From: Paracyclopina nana
Taxonomy: Eukaryota; Arthropoda; Copepoda; Cyclopoida; Cyclopettidae
Direction of reading: 5' to 3'
NCBI GenBank assembly: GCA_019096065.1
Contig: JAGUCH010000005.1
Coordinates: forward strand, 3,038,001-3,102,000
Length of the DNA: 64,000 nucleotides
Part shown: one piece after another, positions 10,882-25,196 of the stretch
Numbering within the stretch: the stretch's first letter is position 1
Layout of the letters: each line of letters begins with the position of its first letter
Position numbers and translations under genes: made by a program
Notes under the pieces: generated by a model
Seen by the model: the letters and a program-made list of their open reading frames with translations, nothing else
Told to the model about the DNA's origin: nothing
Database searches by the model: none

Positions 10882-12403
10882 CAGCAATGATATGGGATTT
10901 CCACGTTCCGTTTATTTTCTCCAGAAGCAGAAATGAATAAGTACACAACATGAATCTGGTTTTGAAATCAAAGTTAGGTATACACATCGACTGATATTCG
11001 CAATAACTGTTCAACCACGCCCTTAATATCTAAATGTGAGTACAGTAGTACTTAACAATACATGCAGCGTCTCTATTCTGCCTAATAAGTGATTTGTTGT
11101 TCATTTTTTATACCGTATTTTTATGAAAGATTAACTACACTTTTTCAATTGATTATATGAAACTTGAACAATGCAATGGAGAGATTTTCTCATTCTGGCT
11201 AACTTAAATTAAGCAGATAAGTAGAAGCTCGTGTTTGTGCTGCAATTTGGGAAATGGGTGCAAGATTCAAACGTGATTTTCAGATTGTTGGTGTAAATGC
11301 CATTCGGCGTTGGCTCTAAATGCATTATTTGCCTCTGATATTTCAATTCGGATCTACATGCAGCACAACTAAATCAATAGCTTGTTTAATGATTGGCAAC
11401 AATGTTGTTTAAGCATATGTAATGGAGTGCCCCAAACAGAATTCACGCATCGTTTACAGAAATTCGAAGGAAATGGAAGAAAATGCTGAACCAACCAAGT
11501 TTTTAGTCTCGCTCTTTAAAATTCCTGAAGACTTCACTTGATGTCAATGTCCGTGAAGCAAAGCCCCTGAATCGGGTGACGCGTTAGGGAGTTTGAAAAA
11601 TTTTGTTTGGTGCCATCCGAATACGTAAGCAACTCATTCTATGGATACATATAGTACATGGAAAATGCAAATTCTCTCAATAAAACAGTTTCTGTTAGTG
11701 GTGGAAGTAAAAGCTCAGATATTACAGAAAACTGAAGGATTTTTTACAACATGAGATCCTACTATGTAAACATTCACAATCTGATTAGGCTCTAATTATA
11801 CAATACGCTGGAGTTTTTAGGATATCTTTTTCAATTCAGACGGCTATTTGACTTTCGTTTCCTGATGAATGGAGTCTTTCAGTACTGGAGTTGTTGGCTA
11901 TAGCCCATTCCTGGAAAAGGCAAACGCTCATGAATAAACTTTTAACATACAATGTAAACGATTTTTTTGTGGAAAAGTATATCTTTATAAGCTAAAATGG
12001 TGAGTGAAAATGAATACGTCATAGAACCCCAAAGCCCAGCCCAAAGCATGATATCATGTTTTTATCAAGCTCACCATTTTGCCCGTTATATAATGTACAG
12101 GTTTTCTCATTCTTCAGACACACATTAATGGTTTGTGCAAAAAGAATTCAAGAAAACAAAATTAAAGCAACTATTTCTACACTTCATGATGATGCATCCT
12201 TCTCGAAAAGATGTTGGTCGCGTGAGTCTCTGTGGCATGCCATGCATAATTTAGGATGCATCGAAAAAAAGGGCCCAAGTCTCATCGAGCTGTCTTTTAT
12301 GTTTTATGAACAAAGAAAGGAGAGCAGACGTTGCGGAATTTACTTTTTGATTTCTTCCATTTCGAGAGCGTTGACAGCGAGACTTGCAATTTTGGGTGGG
12401 ACT
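10882..12403. other. Convergent intergenic region: 3' UTRs of YLPP and synaptogyrin genes
   Basis: AT-rich, without coding signal. Plus-strand AATAAA hexamers at 11679-11684 and 11933-11938 could end the YLPP transcript. No clear minus-strand signal for synaptogyrin was found close to its stop. Confidence 0.45.
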
Positions 12404-13486
12404 TCAGAATCTGTCAAAGTTTGTACCTTGTTGTCCACCTCCAGAAAATGGAGCTTCGCCATACTGGCCTTCTTCGGCACCACCATAGCTCTGATACCCA
12501 CCTTCAGGCACTGCGCCATCCTCACCTCCAATGCCCTCAGTGAAGGCAGTTTCACCTCCAGCCTTAAACCTTTGGAAGGCCAAAATTCCGCATCCAGCCT
12601 ACAAAGAGTGTCATAAGTCACGTGATGTATTGCGGATGCTGTCAATTTTCAGATAACAAATTACCCAAAAGAAAATGGAGAGGAATGCAAAGAAAATCGC
12701 TCCGTAGATGTTCGAGCTGGCAAAGGAGAACTTGATGTCCTCAGTCTTGCTCCATGCGATGCACATGTATGCAAAGGTGATGAGGAAAAAGAACGACCAC
12801 AGCCCGGAAAATGCCATGTCGAAAATCACGTAATGCTTTCGAGTCTTGATGGAGGACATTTGCTCGAAAAACCTGCAGAAAATGGGCTCATAATTAGTTG
12901 GGCTCGCGCACTGTTGAGCAGGAGCGTTACCATTCTCCAACCAGAAATCCGATTGAGGCCAGAAAGGCCACAATTCCAACCATAGTGGAAAAATGACAGG
13001 CACTCGAGTCCATGTTCATGACACAAACTTCCTGATTTTTATCTTGCAAAAAGAACCATCCGGAAGAGGAGACGCATCCAAAAACAATGATGGCGAAGAA
13101 CTGCAAATAAAGACAAATACTTTTATTCTTTGGAGCCACTTCATCCTTTTTTCTGCATAACATGCATGGCTTTCACGTGCATTAATAGGTACGCAAAGCC
13201 TCTTTAGCCTCAGACGAGAAAGATAACTAGAACGCTATCTCACATTCTCCCTTGGGAACCAATTATATCAGTTACCAAGGCACCAAAAATAAGGAGGCTG
13301 TCATGTCATATGATTGCAAATGGCTGCGCACAGCCATTTTGGCCTCGATCCAAGCTAACAAGAAAGTTATCTTACCAGCGTGCAAACTCTCATGCACACC
13401 AAAGGCCTTCGGAGGAAAGTCAGGGGGTCCTGAGCCCCTCCAGCCTTTGCGCCACCAAAGGCCCCTCCATAGCCCCCGGGTTCCAT
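12404..13486 (-). CDS. Syngr: Synaptogyrin (MARVEL-domain vesicle membrane protein)
   Basis: Four exons: 13486-13376, 13100-12931, 12872-12665, 12598-12404. Junctions are GT-AG and phase-consistent, giving 227 residues, the usual synaptogyrin length. The N-terminus MEPGGYGGAFGGAKAGGAQD is the family's Gly-rich cytoplasmic start before DPLTFLRRP. Four membrane segments follow: IIVFGCVSSSGWFF, MVGIVAFLASIGFLVG, MAFSGLWSFFFLITF and AIFFAFLSIFFW. The short loop with two Cys (EVCVMNMDSSACHF) and SSIKTRKHYVIFDMAFSG are also typical. The C-terminal exon encodes GILAFQRFKAGGE and a Gly/Tyr-rich cytoplasmic tail (GGYQSYGG, GQYGEAPF) ending NFDRF. Synaptogyrins sit in synaptic and other small vesicle membranes and modulate vesicle cycling. 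The gene is tail-to-tail with the YLPP gene and head-to-head with mannosidase II. Confidence 0.93.
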
Positions 13487-14654
13487 CCCAAAAGACAATT
13501 GAGGTGTTGTTCCTCAAATCGCCCGACCTTACAGACTAAAAGGCCGCTCGTTGCTTTCGGATCGATTCACGAGGCTCACGGCCTCCGAGTGAAAGTCGTT
13601 GAGAAAGCCTCTCAACAGCCACAGAAGTTCTTCTGCCGGAATAGAGCTTTCACTTTTAGCAAATACTATTGAGGGGATAAAGTAAAGAATACGTGTTGAT
13701 TGAGTTGTTTCCACTTTTGTCGATGCTTTTACATTTTTCTACAATGATAATAAGTTGATGAATAATGGGTTCTCAATGGCGGAAGTTTTGCGTTAGAAGC
13801 AAGTTTAAGTCAGGGGTGACTCATGCTTGCGTCTTGTTTTGCTGTTTAGTTCTCGACCGAAATACAACTACAAAACTCGGATTTGACAACTTTTTCATGT
13901 AAAAATTAATTCATCAGATGTTCTCACGTGATTACAAGCAAAGACTGGTAAAGCCTCATTTGCTTTAGAAAAAAGCCATATACTTTCAGATTTCGCTTGG
14001 AAAGTTTGTTTGATAACTCGGATGGAAGAACCGAGCTTACAGTTTTAAGGCATCTTGTCAATTTCTGACGACATTAGTGATCCATTTATTATGATCAATT
14101 TTATATTAATATAGACTATTGATGGGAAAACATGTATTTAATATTGAAAACTAAAAAGCTATCTAGATTTGGTTTTTTTCTTGTCAAGTCTATTTAAGAT
14201 GTAAACAATAACTAGACTCTAAATCGATCAGCTTTTTGGTGACATGTCTCAACGCTGAAGTAAGTGAAGTTCCGCTTGAGAAAAAATAAAAGAAAACAAA
14301 CTGCCAACTTTTTTGCGCCGAGTGCAAAATATTTTTGCACGCAAGTGTTTTTAAAGCATCGCCTCAACGCTCAATTGCAAAGTCACAAAATCATCAGTGC
14401 ATCAACAAAAAATGGGTCTCAAAAGCACCTCTAAGTAGAAGAAAGTATTAATTCGTTCCAAGGATTAGGAGCGTCAAAAGTGTTATGCATTTGAAATTTT
14501 GAATGTTTCGGTAAGATCCAGCTTTATGGCAATTAATGATCCTAGATTTTAACCTGGTTACGATGGCAATAGTGAATTGACATGGATTCCATAGTTTCAG
14601 GTGAAATTTTGACTCAGCGCTTTTCTTGTCAAGTCAGTGGAACCTGACGACAAA
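13487..14654. other. Divergent intergenic region, Syngr / mannosidase II
   Basis: About 1.2 kb of AT-rich DNA between two start codons, presumably with both promoters and 5' UTRs. A TTTCAG at about 14595-14600, 55 bp before the mannosidase ATG, could be the acceptor of a 5' UTR intron. Nothing else was identified. Confidence 0.45.
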
Positions 14655-17600
14655 ATGGCCATGCGAATTCGGAAAACCAATGCTGTCATTGGGACTGCAT
14701 TGATCATCGGTGGCCTTTTCATGGTCTACCTTGTCATTGACACCATCAGCTATGAGAACCTTGACTTGCAAAAGGACGAAATCACCATACTTGAAACTAA
14801 GCTGAGGGGCTTAGAAAATGAACTGCTAGTAAATCAAAAGACCATCGAGAAAATCAAAGAAACTGTCCAAGAACTCAAGGCAGAACAAGCTGTCATCAAA
14901 GAGGAGTCGAAGGCTGTGAGAGCTAAGGGCAAAAGTCCAGTTAATAAGACATTTGCCTCAATTCACAGAGCAGATTTCGAATTTGCCCGAGAGAAACCAC
15001 TGACATGCGACATTCGCATGGCCGATCTCTACGAAAAGCTACCATTTGACAATCCCGATGGCGGGGTATGGAAGCAAGGATGGGATATCACTTATGACCC
15101 ATCACAATGGTCACCTGAGAAGAAGCTGAAAGTGTTCGTCGTCCCCCATTCTCACAACGACCCTGGATGGATCAAGACGCTTGACCAATATTATCAGACT
15201 CAAACGAGGCCTATTTTGGACAACATGGTAGTCAAATTGCAGGAGCACAAGAAGATGAAGTTCATCTGGGCAGAAATATCCTACCTGGCCATGTGGTGGG
15301 CAGAGCAAACCCACGAGACTCACTCCAAAGTTGCTGAGCTGATAAAAGAAGGCCGACTTGAAATTGTGACAGGAGGATGGGTCATGAATGACGAGGCCAA
15401 CACCTTTTATTACGCCATGATTGAGCAAATGGTGCTTGGTCACGAATGGCTAGCCAAAAATCTGAACTACAAACCAAAGTATGTACATTATTTTGAGAGC
15501 CATTTTCTTTAGCTTGGTAACACATTTTTTGCAGCAATGGATGGGCAATTGATCCCTTTGGGTACAGCTCCACAATGGCGTACTTACTAAAAAGAACTGG
15601 ATTTGACAATATGCTGATTCAGCGTGTCCATTATTCTGTAAAAAAGCATTTGGCCAAAGAAAAAAATATGGAGTTCATGTGGAGGCAGCATTGGGGTAAG
15701 TCTTTTTTTTCACGTTAAAATATGGTTTATTGAGATGGTAAAATGCTGTTGTTTAGACCACGATGGATCCACTGACATGCTGACTCACATGATGCCGTTC
15801 TACAGCTACGATGTGCCTCACACTTGCGGTCCAGATCCCAAAATTTGCTGTCAATTCGATTTCGTCCGCTTGCCGGGCAACAAGGTAACCTGCCCTTGGA
15901 GGGTCCCACCTAGGGCCATTACTGATGAAAATGTAGCCGAGCGGGCCAAAACATTGCTGGATCAGTACAGGAAGAAGGCCCAGCTTTACAAAACTGACAC
16001 TGTCATGGCACCCTTGGGGGATGACTTTAGGTACGAGTCAGGTAGAGAATGGGACTTGCAGTACGAAAACTACGACAAAATCATGGAATACATCAATTCT
16101 CATCCGGAATTGAATGCAGAGGTACAATTTGGTACCTTAGAAGATTACTTCACCAGTATCAGAGAGGATGTGAAGAATGCAGGCAAAAAGCCAGAGGACT
16201 TTTTCCCAACTTTGTCTGGAGACTTTTTCACTTATGCAGATCGTGACGATCACTACTGGTCCGGCTACTTTACGTCACGGCCGTTCTACAAAAACATGGA
16301 CAGAATACTCGAGCATTATTTGCGGTCGGCAGAAATTGTGTATTCAATGATGTGGGCAGAAATGGAATACGTGGGCTCGGATTTTCCTCAACTGGCAGAT
16401 CCACTTTTCGAGGCAGTTGTAACGGCCAGGCAAAATTTGGCGTTATTTCAGCATCATGACGGAGTCACAGGCACTGCGAAAGATCATGTCGTTGTTGACT
16501 ATGGGCAAAGAATGCTGGACAGCATTCACAAGTGCCAGGAAGTTATGAGTCAAGCTGCTCATTATTTGCTAACTAGCTCAAAAGCATTTTACAAAACAAA
16601 CTTGGATGCCGATTGGTTTGACCTTGATGATTTCCGAGAAAGCCATGACTCCCTGCCCAAGCAATCGACTATTCAAATCGAGTCTCCGGATGAGCCCTCA
16701 AGAGTTGTGCTTTTTAACTCTCATGCCAGACGAAGAACTGAGGTTGTCACAGTCAAGATATCCCTTGCAAATGTGAAAGTCTACAAAATCCACAACGTCG
16801 AAGGGGATGATGAGGAAGAGTCGATTCAGGCTCAATTGAGCCCGGTATTTGACGATCAGGGGCAAATCATCAACAATGAGTTCTATTTAAGCTTTTTGGC
16901 TCAACTCAAGGGAATGGCATTGGAGACGTTTTTTATCCAACAGCTGCGTCCCGAAGAGGGCACAAACCCGTAAGCATTTTATATAGTTTATTAATTTAAA
17001 AACAGTGTATTGTATCATTTAAACTTTTACTTTCAGAGACTTGGATATCGCTCACATATCTGTGCACAACTCGGCCAAGCATCCGTTTCAAGTTGCACCC
17101 TTCGAAGAAGTCGACGTGTTCGAAGTGGGCGATGCATTTTCCCTTCAAAATGGCTACGTTCGAGCCGACTTTGACCCCAATGGATTCTTGCTTGCAATCA
17201 CCACAATTGATGACAAGATAAAAACCAAGGCGGAAATCCAGTTTGTCACATATGGAGTCCGGTCCAAGGGAGAACGCTCCGGAGCCTACCTATTCTTGCC
17301 TGACGGCGACGCGAGGCCGCTCCAATATCCTTCAAAGCCTTTCGTCAGAATCATTGAAGGCAAACTGGTGAACTACGTGGAGGTCCACACTCATGCCTTC
17401 GTTCACAAAGTCCACTTGAGGCTGTCACCAGGACCCGACGGGACAGGCCTACTCATTAGCAATATTGTTGACGTGAGCCGATTGAACAACCAGGAATTGG
17501 CAATGCGCATCAACAGTGACCTGAAAAGCGGTGAAACCTTTTTCACTGATCTCAACGGCTTCCAAATGATCAAACGCAAGATTTTCACGAAGCTGCCACT

Positions 17601-18551
17601 GCAGGCCAACTATTATCCGATTCCTTCTATGGCTTACATCCAAGATGAAACCTCTCGTCTGACCCTGATGACTCGGACTCCGTTGGGTGGCTCATCTCTT
17701 CAATCTGGCCAATTGGAGATTATGATGGATCGGAGGCTCATGCAAGATGACAACCGAGGTCTGTTCCAAGGAGTGACTGATAACAAAGTCACCCTTCACG
17801 AGTTCGCATTGATCCTGGAGAGAAAAACTAAAGGCTGCCAAGACGAGGCGGATGATGTTGCTGCCTCTTATCCCACCTTGCTCAGTGTGACAGCCAGGCA
17901 TGGCCTGATCAATCCTATGGATCGACTGATTTACTCCGCTGTTGGTCACTCCGCCTCAGGTCTGTCGAGAACGTACCAGCCTATGGACAAGGATTTATCG
18001 TGCGACATTCACGTGGTGAATTTGCGAACCATGATGAAAAGTGCTACATTAATGAAGCCCTCTGACAATGCAGCCTTGATTTTGCACCGTCAGGGCTTCA
18101 ATGGATGCTACAAACCGGTTGGAATGACGTGTAGCACAAACGGTGGAAAAGTAAGTGTGCAAATGTTCTGTAATTTTTTTTTTGCGGAATTTGAGCTCAA
18201 CAGCTGTGGCAACTTTTTTACCTCTTCTTCCTTTTTTGCGGCATTCGTCGAAGTCTCGCTCTGAAAAGCATGCAAGACTAAGAGCATTTGCAAATTGCGG
18301 CTTTGTGAAATGAGCTTTTATGGCTTTATAGCTGCCAAAAGCACTTTTTTGCCTCTATTTACTCGATGACGCGTTTCAGCTTTTTTCCCTTCTACTTTTA
18401 GGTGAGCCTGGAAGAGGTGTACCCTGAATTATACAGTGACAACGTGAAACAAATGTCCCTTACCTTGCTGTATGACGGTATGTCAGTGGAAAAGGGCTTC
18501 ACCGTTTCCATCAAACCCATGGAGATGTATTCATTCTTGCTCAGACGATAG
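14655..18551 (+). CDS. alpha-Man-II: Golgi alpha-mannosidase II (GH38)
   Basis: Five exons: 14655-15478, 15535-15695, 15757-16969, 17037-18150, 18402-18551. They are phase-consistent and give 1153 residues, close to fly and human MAN2A. A type II membrane topology is visible: a short basic N-terminus, a membrane anchor at about residues 13-33, a coiled-coil stem at about 45-95, then the GH38 catalytic domain. Known fly enzyme residues map with constant offset: the zinc ligands His and Asp in HSHNDPGW (H167, D169), nucleophile D281 in WAIDPFG, acid/base D418 in PLGDDFRY, and zinc ligand His in HHDGVTG (H562). The [10 protein letters not shown] substrate loop is present. The enzyme trims two mannoses from GlcNAcMan5GlcNAc2 in the Golgi, committing N-glycans to complex or paucimannose forms. 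The start is ATG 14655 in a good context (caaaATGGCC). Confidence 0.95.
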
Positions 18552-21500
18552 TTTTTGCTGTTGGTTATTATCATTATTATTGTTAGCATTTAAATTTGCT
18601 GAAACTTTCACTTAAACTAGCAATTATCCAATTTTCAACTTTGCTATTCCTGCAATTTCTGAGAGTCACACGACGAAAACGGCGATGGAGCATTTGCTGT
18701 TCTGTCTTCGTGATTAGAGTGAGTATTCTACTGTGATATCAAATGCGACGCGTGTAATTGTTGAAAAGTTGATCCCTCCCTTGCTTCTTCCAGCAGCATC
18801 ACACATTGTAGTAAAAAATAGGTTAGGTTGGCGCTATAATAAAACATTTGTAAATGTCTGCGTGTTTGTTCGCTAAATCAAGCAACCTAGGAAACCTGTC
18901 TGCAAAAAGCGTTTTCGGCGAGAGCTGCACGTTACACCTAATGTATGCACTTTTTTGCGTCCATATTTCCCAGCGTGCCCAGCAGCTCAAAAATGGCTTT
19001 GCGAATAGGACAAAAAATAACTGGGTCAACATCAGCATCTCAAGATTTTTTGCACAAGCACTTAATGATTATTTTCGCAAAGGTGAGTCTGTTTCGCAAG
19101 CACACCAAGCCAGCTTGATGTGCAAAAAAGAATTTTGGCCGGCCAAGCGAAGAGCTGGCAAAAGTTGGCAAATTTCAACCCTTGGGCTATAGGGTGACGT
19201 CAAAAACGAGCGCAAAAAGTGACGTTTTCCCTTAAGTTGCCAATCTTTATGTGAGCTTTCGGCCCATTAAAATTGCGAATGTAGTCGTTTTCATAGCTCT
19301 CCTCGAGTAGGTATATAAACTCTCTGCAAAAACGTTTTCAGCCAGGAAAAATTCTTGCAACCCGCCCGACCGGATGGAGGTCGTCATTTTGCCGCCTGCT
19401 GATAATCTGTCAAGTATGTGCAAAATGTCTGTGGCTCTTTGACACCATGGTTATGCAAAGCACTCATAAAACATGGAGGCTAATTAATGAGAGGAAATGC
19501 CGTTCGGTGGGGCAGGAGGAAACAAATTGCTAAGTGACTACTGCGCAGGAGCTATTAAATTTTGCGCCATAGCTTAGTTTTGGCTTAACTAAGCTGAAGC
19601 CAGGAGGGGAAAACGAAGAGATAAAAGTCTAGTTCTTAGGGTGCAAAAAAATTTGCACACCTGACTTGTCTCACTTACTCACCTGGGAATTTGCAGCAAA
19701 ATGGCAATGATGCTATTTAACTTCTTTTCAGCTCCTCACGACTTTGGCTACCCCACTTAGCTAGAATCATTATTGATTGTCATCAGAGGAAGTCATTTTT
19801 CATGTCGACGTCGTGATTCGGTTTTCCAATCTGCCTTAAACCTTTTTGTTCTCGTTTTCAAAGAATTTCAGGGTGAACGAGGGACGCCTGGCTTACTTTC
19901 CAAGCGCAGTAGCAGCATTAATTTCAAAGAAAAAACGCCTCGGCCTCTTGGCAATAAATCTCGAAAAAAAACTGGAGGAGATTGGATGGTGGCTACTTTG
20001 GCTGGTCGGGTGTAGCAGCTTTTCATTTTTTTGCCCACATACGTACTACTAGAGTATATCTATTTGTCAGAGTTTTTTATTTGCAAGATCCGAAGAAGGC
20101 TCCTGGCTGCAAAAACGAACATTTTACCAGGATGAGCAAAATTTTGCGTTTCCTTTCCTCCAAAAATTCCAAGGGTGGCCATTAAGGCGGTCTTCGTTTC
20201 GAGGTCTCGTTCAACCATTTGCAAAACCCCATTATTGTGGCAGAATTTTTACGTGGCCAGTCGGTCGGGTTATTCATAGTGACCAGTCATTTCACTCCTC
20301 ATTGGCAGATGTTTAGCCAATCCTCGGCCGACATTTGCAGCAATTAAGCCCATTTCCAAAAAGGGAGCTTTTCAAAGAGGACCTAAACCGAGGTAAGGAA
20401 ATTACGATTCCAATCAAGCCTGACTGAAAAACTGCAGTTTTGCGCGAGCCGTTAAAGTTGATCGATGTGCGTATGTTAAGAACTTGTGGCCGACTAAAGT
20501 GCGTTATGCGGTTTCAAAAAATGGCTTAATAGTCTAAAATGGAAGTTTATGCTCTCGTTTTTATGGTCTGGCGCACTTTAAAAATGTTAAGACTGCAATG
20601 ATGTAAAGCCAGCAGTTGCAAAGTTTACAAATCTCAAAACCTACCTTAATGGCACTTTTTTATTGCGTAGTTGAGCCAATATTTTTGGCAATGATATTCA
20701 AATGCTTTCGGCCACTTTGAGCCATATGGCAAAATGCATCATAAAAAAGTGGATTGGCAGAAATTCCGGAATCTTATAGAAGTTCATGATCTGAATTTGC
20801 AAGGCGAGCAGCTTGAGCCTGCATAAAAAGACTTTAACACGACTTTTTAGTAGTCTAGACTAGAACCAGACCTGAAGGAACTTCTTGATGATCTCTCGTA
20901 AAAGAGAGCAATAAATGTCACCAAGACTTTTTTGACACTAAAGACACCACTCCCCATGTTGTGTGCAAATATTAGCAACGCCATATCATAAATCTCGTTG
21001 GAAATGGTTTTGAAATGCAAGAATGCCTCCTTTTTTGCTCGAGTCTGCATGGCTGTTTGCTGGCTGCAGATGCAGCGAATTTAGACATTTTTCAACATTT
21101 CTCCTGGAAAAAAAGAAGGCATTCATGAAACCGACGCTGGCTTTTTTGGCCAGCGCCATGTTTTAAAGCCTCCACTGCAAAAAGCCGCAGGGTTTGCAAG
21201 TCACATTTTTCACTCCTTTTGTGGTTGTTGTTGTTCTCCTGGTTCTTGATCCTTTCTTTTGCAAATTGCATTCATGACTCAGTTGTATACTTTATCATTT
21301 AGACACATTTGCCGGGCTAACCGTGAGTGGGATTAAGAGCACACATTTTATGTTACGCATTGCAAACTCACAGTATTCCAACAGGCGATTTTTCCAACGC
21401 GTATTTTCTGTCTCATTAAGCGCAGCTTTATTATTAGAGATTGATCAAAGCCCATTTCGCAATGATGGGCACCATTACTTTTGGCAGGAGCGCATGTAGC

Positions 21501-24500
21501 GTAGGCATATATTGTCATTAAAAAAGTCGACAGTCCACTTTCAGGCTTGTTTCCTTCTTATTCAGCTCTCAAATTAGCAGATGCGTGTGAAAATGGCAGA
21601 ACGGTCAAGCGCTGCTTAGGTGGGAAAATCAGCAACTATTTTACATATGAAAAAGCCTTTGAAAAGGGTTCGAAGGCTGACAGCTCAAGCTGTTTGTCAT
21701 AAAGTAATTTAGCTTGATGAAATGCCAACTTTTTGCACGCCAGCTCCATTGTAAATTTTTTCTGGCTTCCTTCAGAAGAGTTGAATTGCAAAGTCAGAGC
21801 TTTATTTTAGAGGGAGGTAAATGATGATGATGACTATTCTGATGCCTGGGAAGCAAAAAAGTAGCAAGCTGGTCTTCTTTCGAATCGAGTTTTGCATGAA
21901 CTGTTTTCTCCTCTATAGCCATTGGCCAAGCAGGCCACAAAAAGCCTGCGATTGGCCCGACCACAGTCACGTGACTTGATGTGCCAAATTTGATTTTTTG
22001 CGCGAGCGGCCGCCATCTCTTGCCAGACGTGAGCAACTGTTCCACTGCTATTCAACTCCGCGAAGATTTTTTGTGGCTTCAAAAATCACAATGACTTTGC
22101 TTCTGCAGAGCTGAAAAGAACCGGCCATGCACGTGGCTTGTTGACATCATTTAACGCGTCGCAATTTCGCGCAAAGTAAACAAAGCCACGCAACCTCGCG
22201 TTGCCGTGACTGGAAGCGCGCGCTTGCGAAGTAACCATCAATAAAAAGCTTGAGAGATGGCAAAAAATTCGGCAAAACCACACTAGATAACCGTTGAGAA
22301 TTGCACAGCCGCCAAAACTGCAGTCGGTGGTGACTTTTCGAAGCCAGACAAGCAGCAATCAAAGTTTGAAACAAAGCTTGTGTCACACGATTGTCACCAA
22401 TCATTATATCGACGGTGTCAAGGTCAAATAGCTTTTTCGCGAACGCGGGTGATTTGCATACGTAATTTCATGTTGTTCGGATTGTTGCAGAGTCAGCATG
22501 AAACTTCTTCCATCGAGGCACACACACACATAGGAGCTTTAGTTCATTGCCCTCCCATGATCTGGGATCGAGCACACGTTCCTTACAAGTACACGATGAA
22601 GGCTTAAATCAGGCCCGGATCACAGTGAGGGCAAAAAAAAAAACCGGTGCACCTGGGACCCAGCTCATAAGAGTGCAACGTTACAATTTGCCGCGATCGA
22701 CTTGCATGTATAATGATAATTTGCACGCCATTATAATATATAATGAGCTAATTTAAAAGAATTGCAACGTTCTGCATGCATAGTTTTGCAGAGCTGGCTT
22801 TGATATGTGCAACGTGGGGCTATCAATAACGCAAAGGGCTTCATTATTCTGTGATCTTTTTCTTTGTGCTCGTAGCTTGACAACTTGCATTATTGCACGA
22901 GCAAAAAATGCCACACAGCCAAAAATTCGGCCTCTCTCAACCTTTGCAGCAGAATATTGTTTTGCCATATATATATACGTGCTTTATGATACCAATTAGT
23001 TTTTTGCACACACACACAGTCTGAGAGGGCATTTATAGATGATACGGGCCTGGCTTTACATGTATACAACGTGTGCAAAGTGAGTAGTGCTGACGACGAC
23101 TTCGACTCGTTTTTGCACACTTGCCCGGAGAAGAAGAAGAAGCTTTGCAAACTAGAGAAGGAGGAGGAGAGCTCCGCGCGAAGGCTGGCAAAAAATGGCT
23201 CACTCGAACGCAGCTCAACTCCTCCATAATTGAGATTCAATCCAGTTTTCACTTTTTAATGATCATACGAGATTGGATCTTCAGCGGCTGGATAAATTTG
23301 CTGACTTGGACGCTATTTTCGAAACTGCAACGCTGGCCAAGTTTTGAGCCAGGTAATCCAAAAGAAGCACTTTATTTCTACCTATGAGGAATGTCAGCTA
23401 GAACATATCAACGGGTTAGTTGCTGCATTCCACATTGAAAAGGTGCGAGCACGGAAAATATTGCATTCATTTTTAAATTGTCTAGCGGGTATTATGATTA
23501 CAAGCCATAAATAACAATTCCCAGCTCACCATAAATGTAATCATAACAGTTTTACCGCTTCGCTTGATTGCAAAAAAATTGCAATTATTAACCAGATCGA
23601 ATGAATTTTTTGGAATACCAACCAGTGAATCGAGCAATTTTCCGATGGCGCATAATTTGCAAAAAAATAAAATCATTACCCGACATCAAGTTTTTATGGC
23701 GGCTGAGGAAGCCAGGCTTGTGACAAGGGGCCTAGCCCCACTATAATATATGGCCTTCGTGGCATGCATGCATGCTCACCGTGAGTATGTGTATACTATG
23801 TGTATACTACTACCTCTCAACTCTCGCGAAAAATTGTTGAGGCAAAAAAAGCGACAATTTTCCAGGTAGCAGGAGCAGGAGCAGTTTTTGCCATTAGGCC
23901 TCAGCAGCTGCATCGAGTCTGGCTGGCGTCGGCGGCCTCGCGGAGGCCATAAAAAGAGTCTTCTTCTTCTTCTTCGAGTGGAGGCCTCGAATGGTGCGCG
24001 AAATTGGCGCGGCCGAGGCGTGCGAGTGCGAGCCGCGAATTTTTTCGCACTTGTAGTCGTAGTTGTTGGCGGCCATAGCGCAAATCCGGATCGCTTGCCA
24101 ACTTCGCTCAGTCACTACTTGGGCTCCTCCATGCACTTTGAGTGCAATTTTGCAACCGTGGAAAAAATGTGCCACTCCACATCAGCCTCATAATCGCAAT
24201 ACTCAATCCTGTCATATACGTAATGACCACTCGCTTTTTTTGCCAAATTTCATCGGAGGAAGTGCTGCTGCTGCTAACGTTTTGCGACACCCAAAATAAG
24301 CCACTTTTGGCACTGGAGCTCACAGGTCAGAAAAAAATCTCTTACTAAGCTTCGCTAGATTTCTACGTATAGTCATATAAAAGTGTTCTAGGAAGGTCGG
24401 ACAGTCGCGCAACCTTTCTCACGGTACCTTTATTTTGGCCATTTTCTCACACCTTGCAGTTGCCGATGATAATATATTCCTACCTAAAAGTGGAAACTTT

Positions 24501-25196
24501 TTTAATGTTGACAAGACTGAAGCCACATGCAAAGGCAGCTCGCAAAACATTTCCGTAATGGTATAATGCAAGTGCATGCGTCTTGTGCACAACTCTCAGA
24601 AAGGTGATTTTCGCGAAAGAAATGCAATCGTAAAGAAATGTACGCGTGTTATCAAGAATGAAGTAGAGAAAAATGTCCTCGCGCTGCTGCATGGCGAAAA
24701 AAAGCATAAAGCATTGCATATCGACAACAAGGCCGCAAATCTATATGGGAGCTGAAAATATATAGTGATAAATGTGTTCAACAACATCGAAGCAAAAAAT
24801 GTGTAGCAACGTAACTCCGCAATAAATCACAGTATTCATAACCGATAAAAACCATCACTGGAAAAGTGAAAGCACCCTTAGCTCCTACCCTACTAGCGTA
24901 AATTCACGCGAAAATTTCGCATGAAAAATGTGCTGCTGCTCGTGGTGGTCGATCACAAAATGGAACTTTTCCTGCAAAAACTGTCCGATATTGCATGATT
25001 TCGCATAAAACCAACAAGGCTGCAGTCACGAAGCAAAAAGAACCACGAGCGAGAAAAATGGAAAACGCTAGAGATTCGCGCGCAGTAAATGGACAATGAC
25101 TTGGCGCAAAAAAAAATTCAGCAACAGGGCGGGGCTGAGTGATTTATGCGCTTCGTGTGGGCGTGGCTCACGTTCTTATCAATTTCTCATTTTCAG
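18552..25196. other. Long non-coding stretch (Man-II 3' UTR, then intergenic)
   Basis: A plus-strand AATAAA at 18838-18843, about 290 bp past the mannosidase stop, is a likely poly(A) signal. Beyond it no exon, RNA gene or complete transposon was recognised in about 6.3 kb. Open frames are short and of unbiased composition. GCAAAAAA / TTTTTTGC words are frequent from about 20 kb on. Confidence 0.5.
18838..18843 (+). terminator. Probable poly(A) signal of mannosidase II
   Basis: AATAAA about 290 bp past the stop codon; positional inference. Confidence 0.4.

Noticed and set aside
12056..12616. 186-codon plus-strand frame
   Set aside because: It is antisense to the last synaptogyrin exon, which gives a family-consistent C-terminus.
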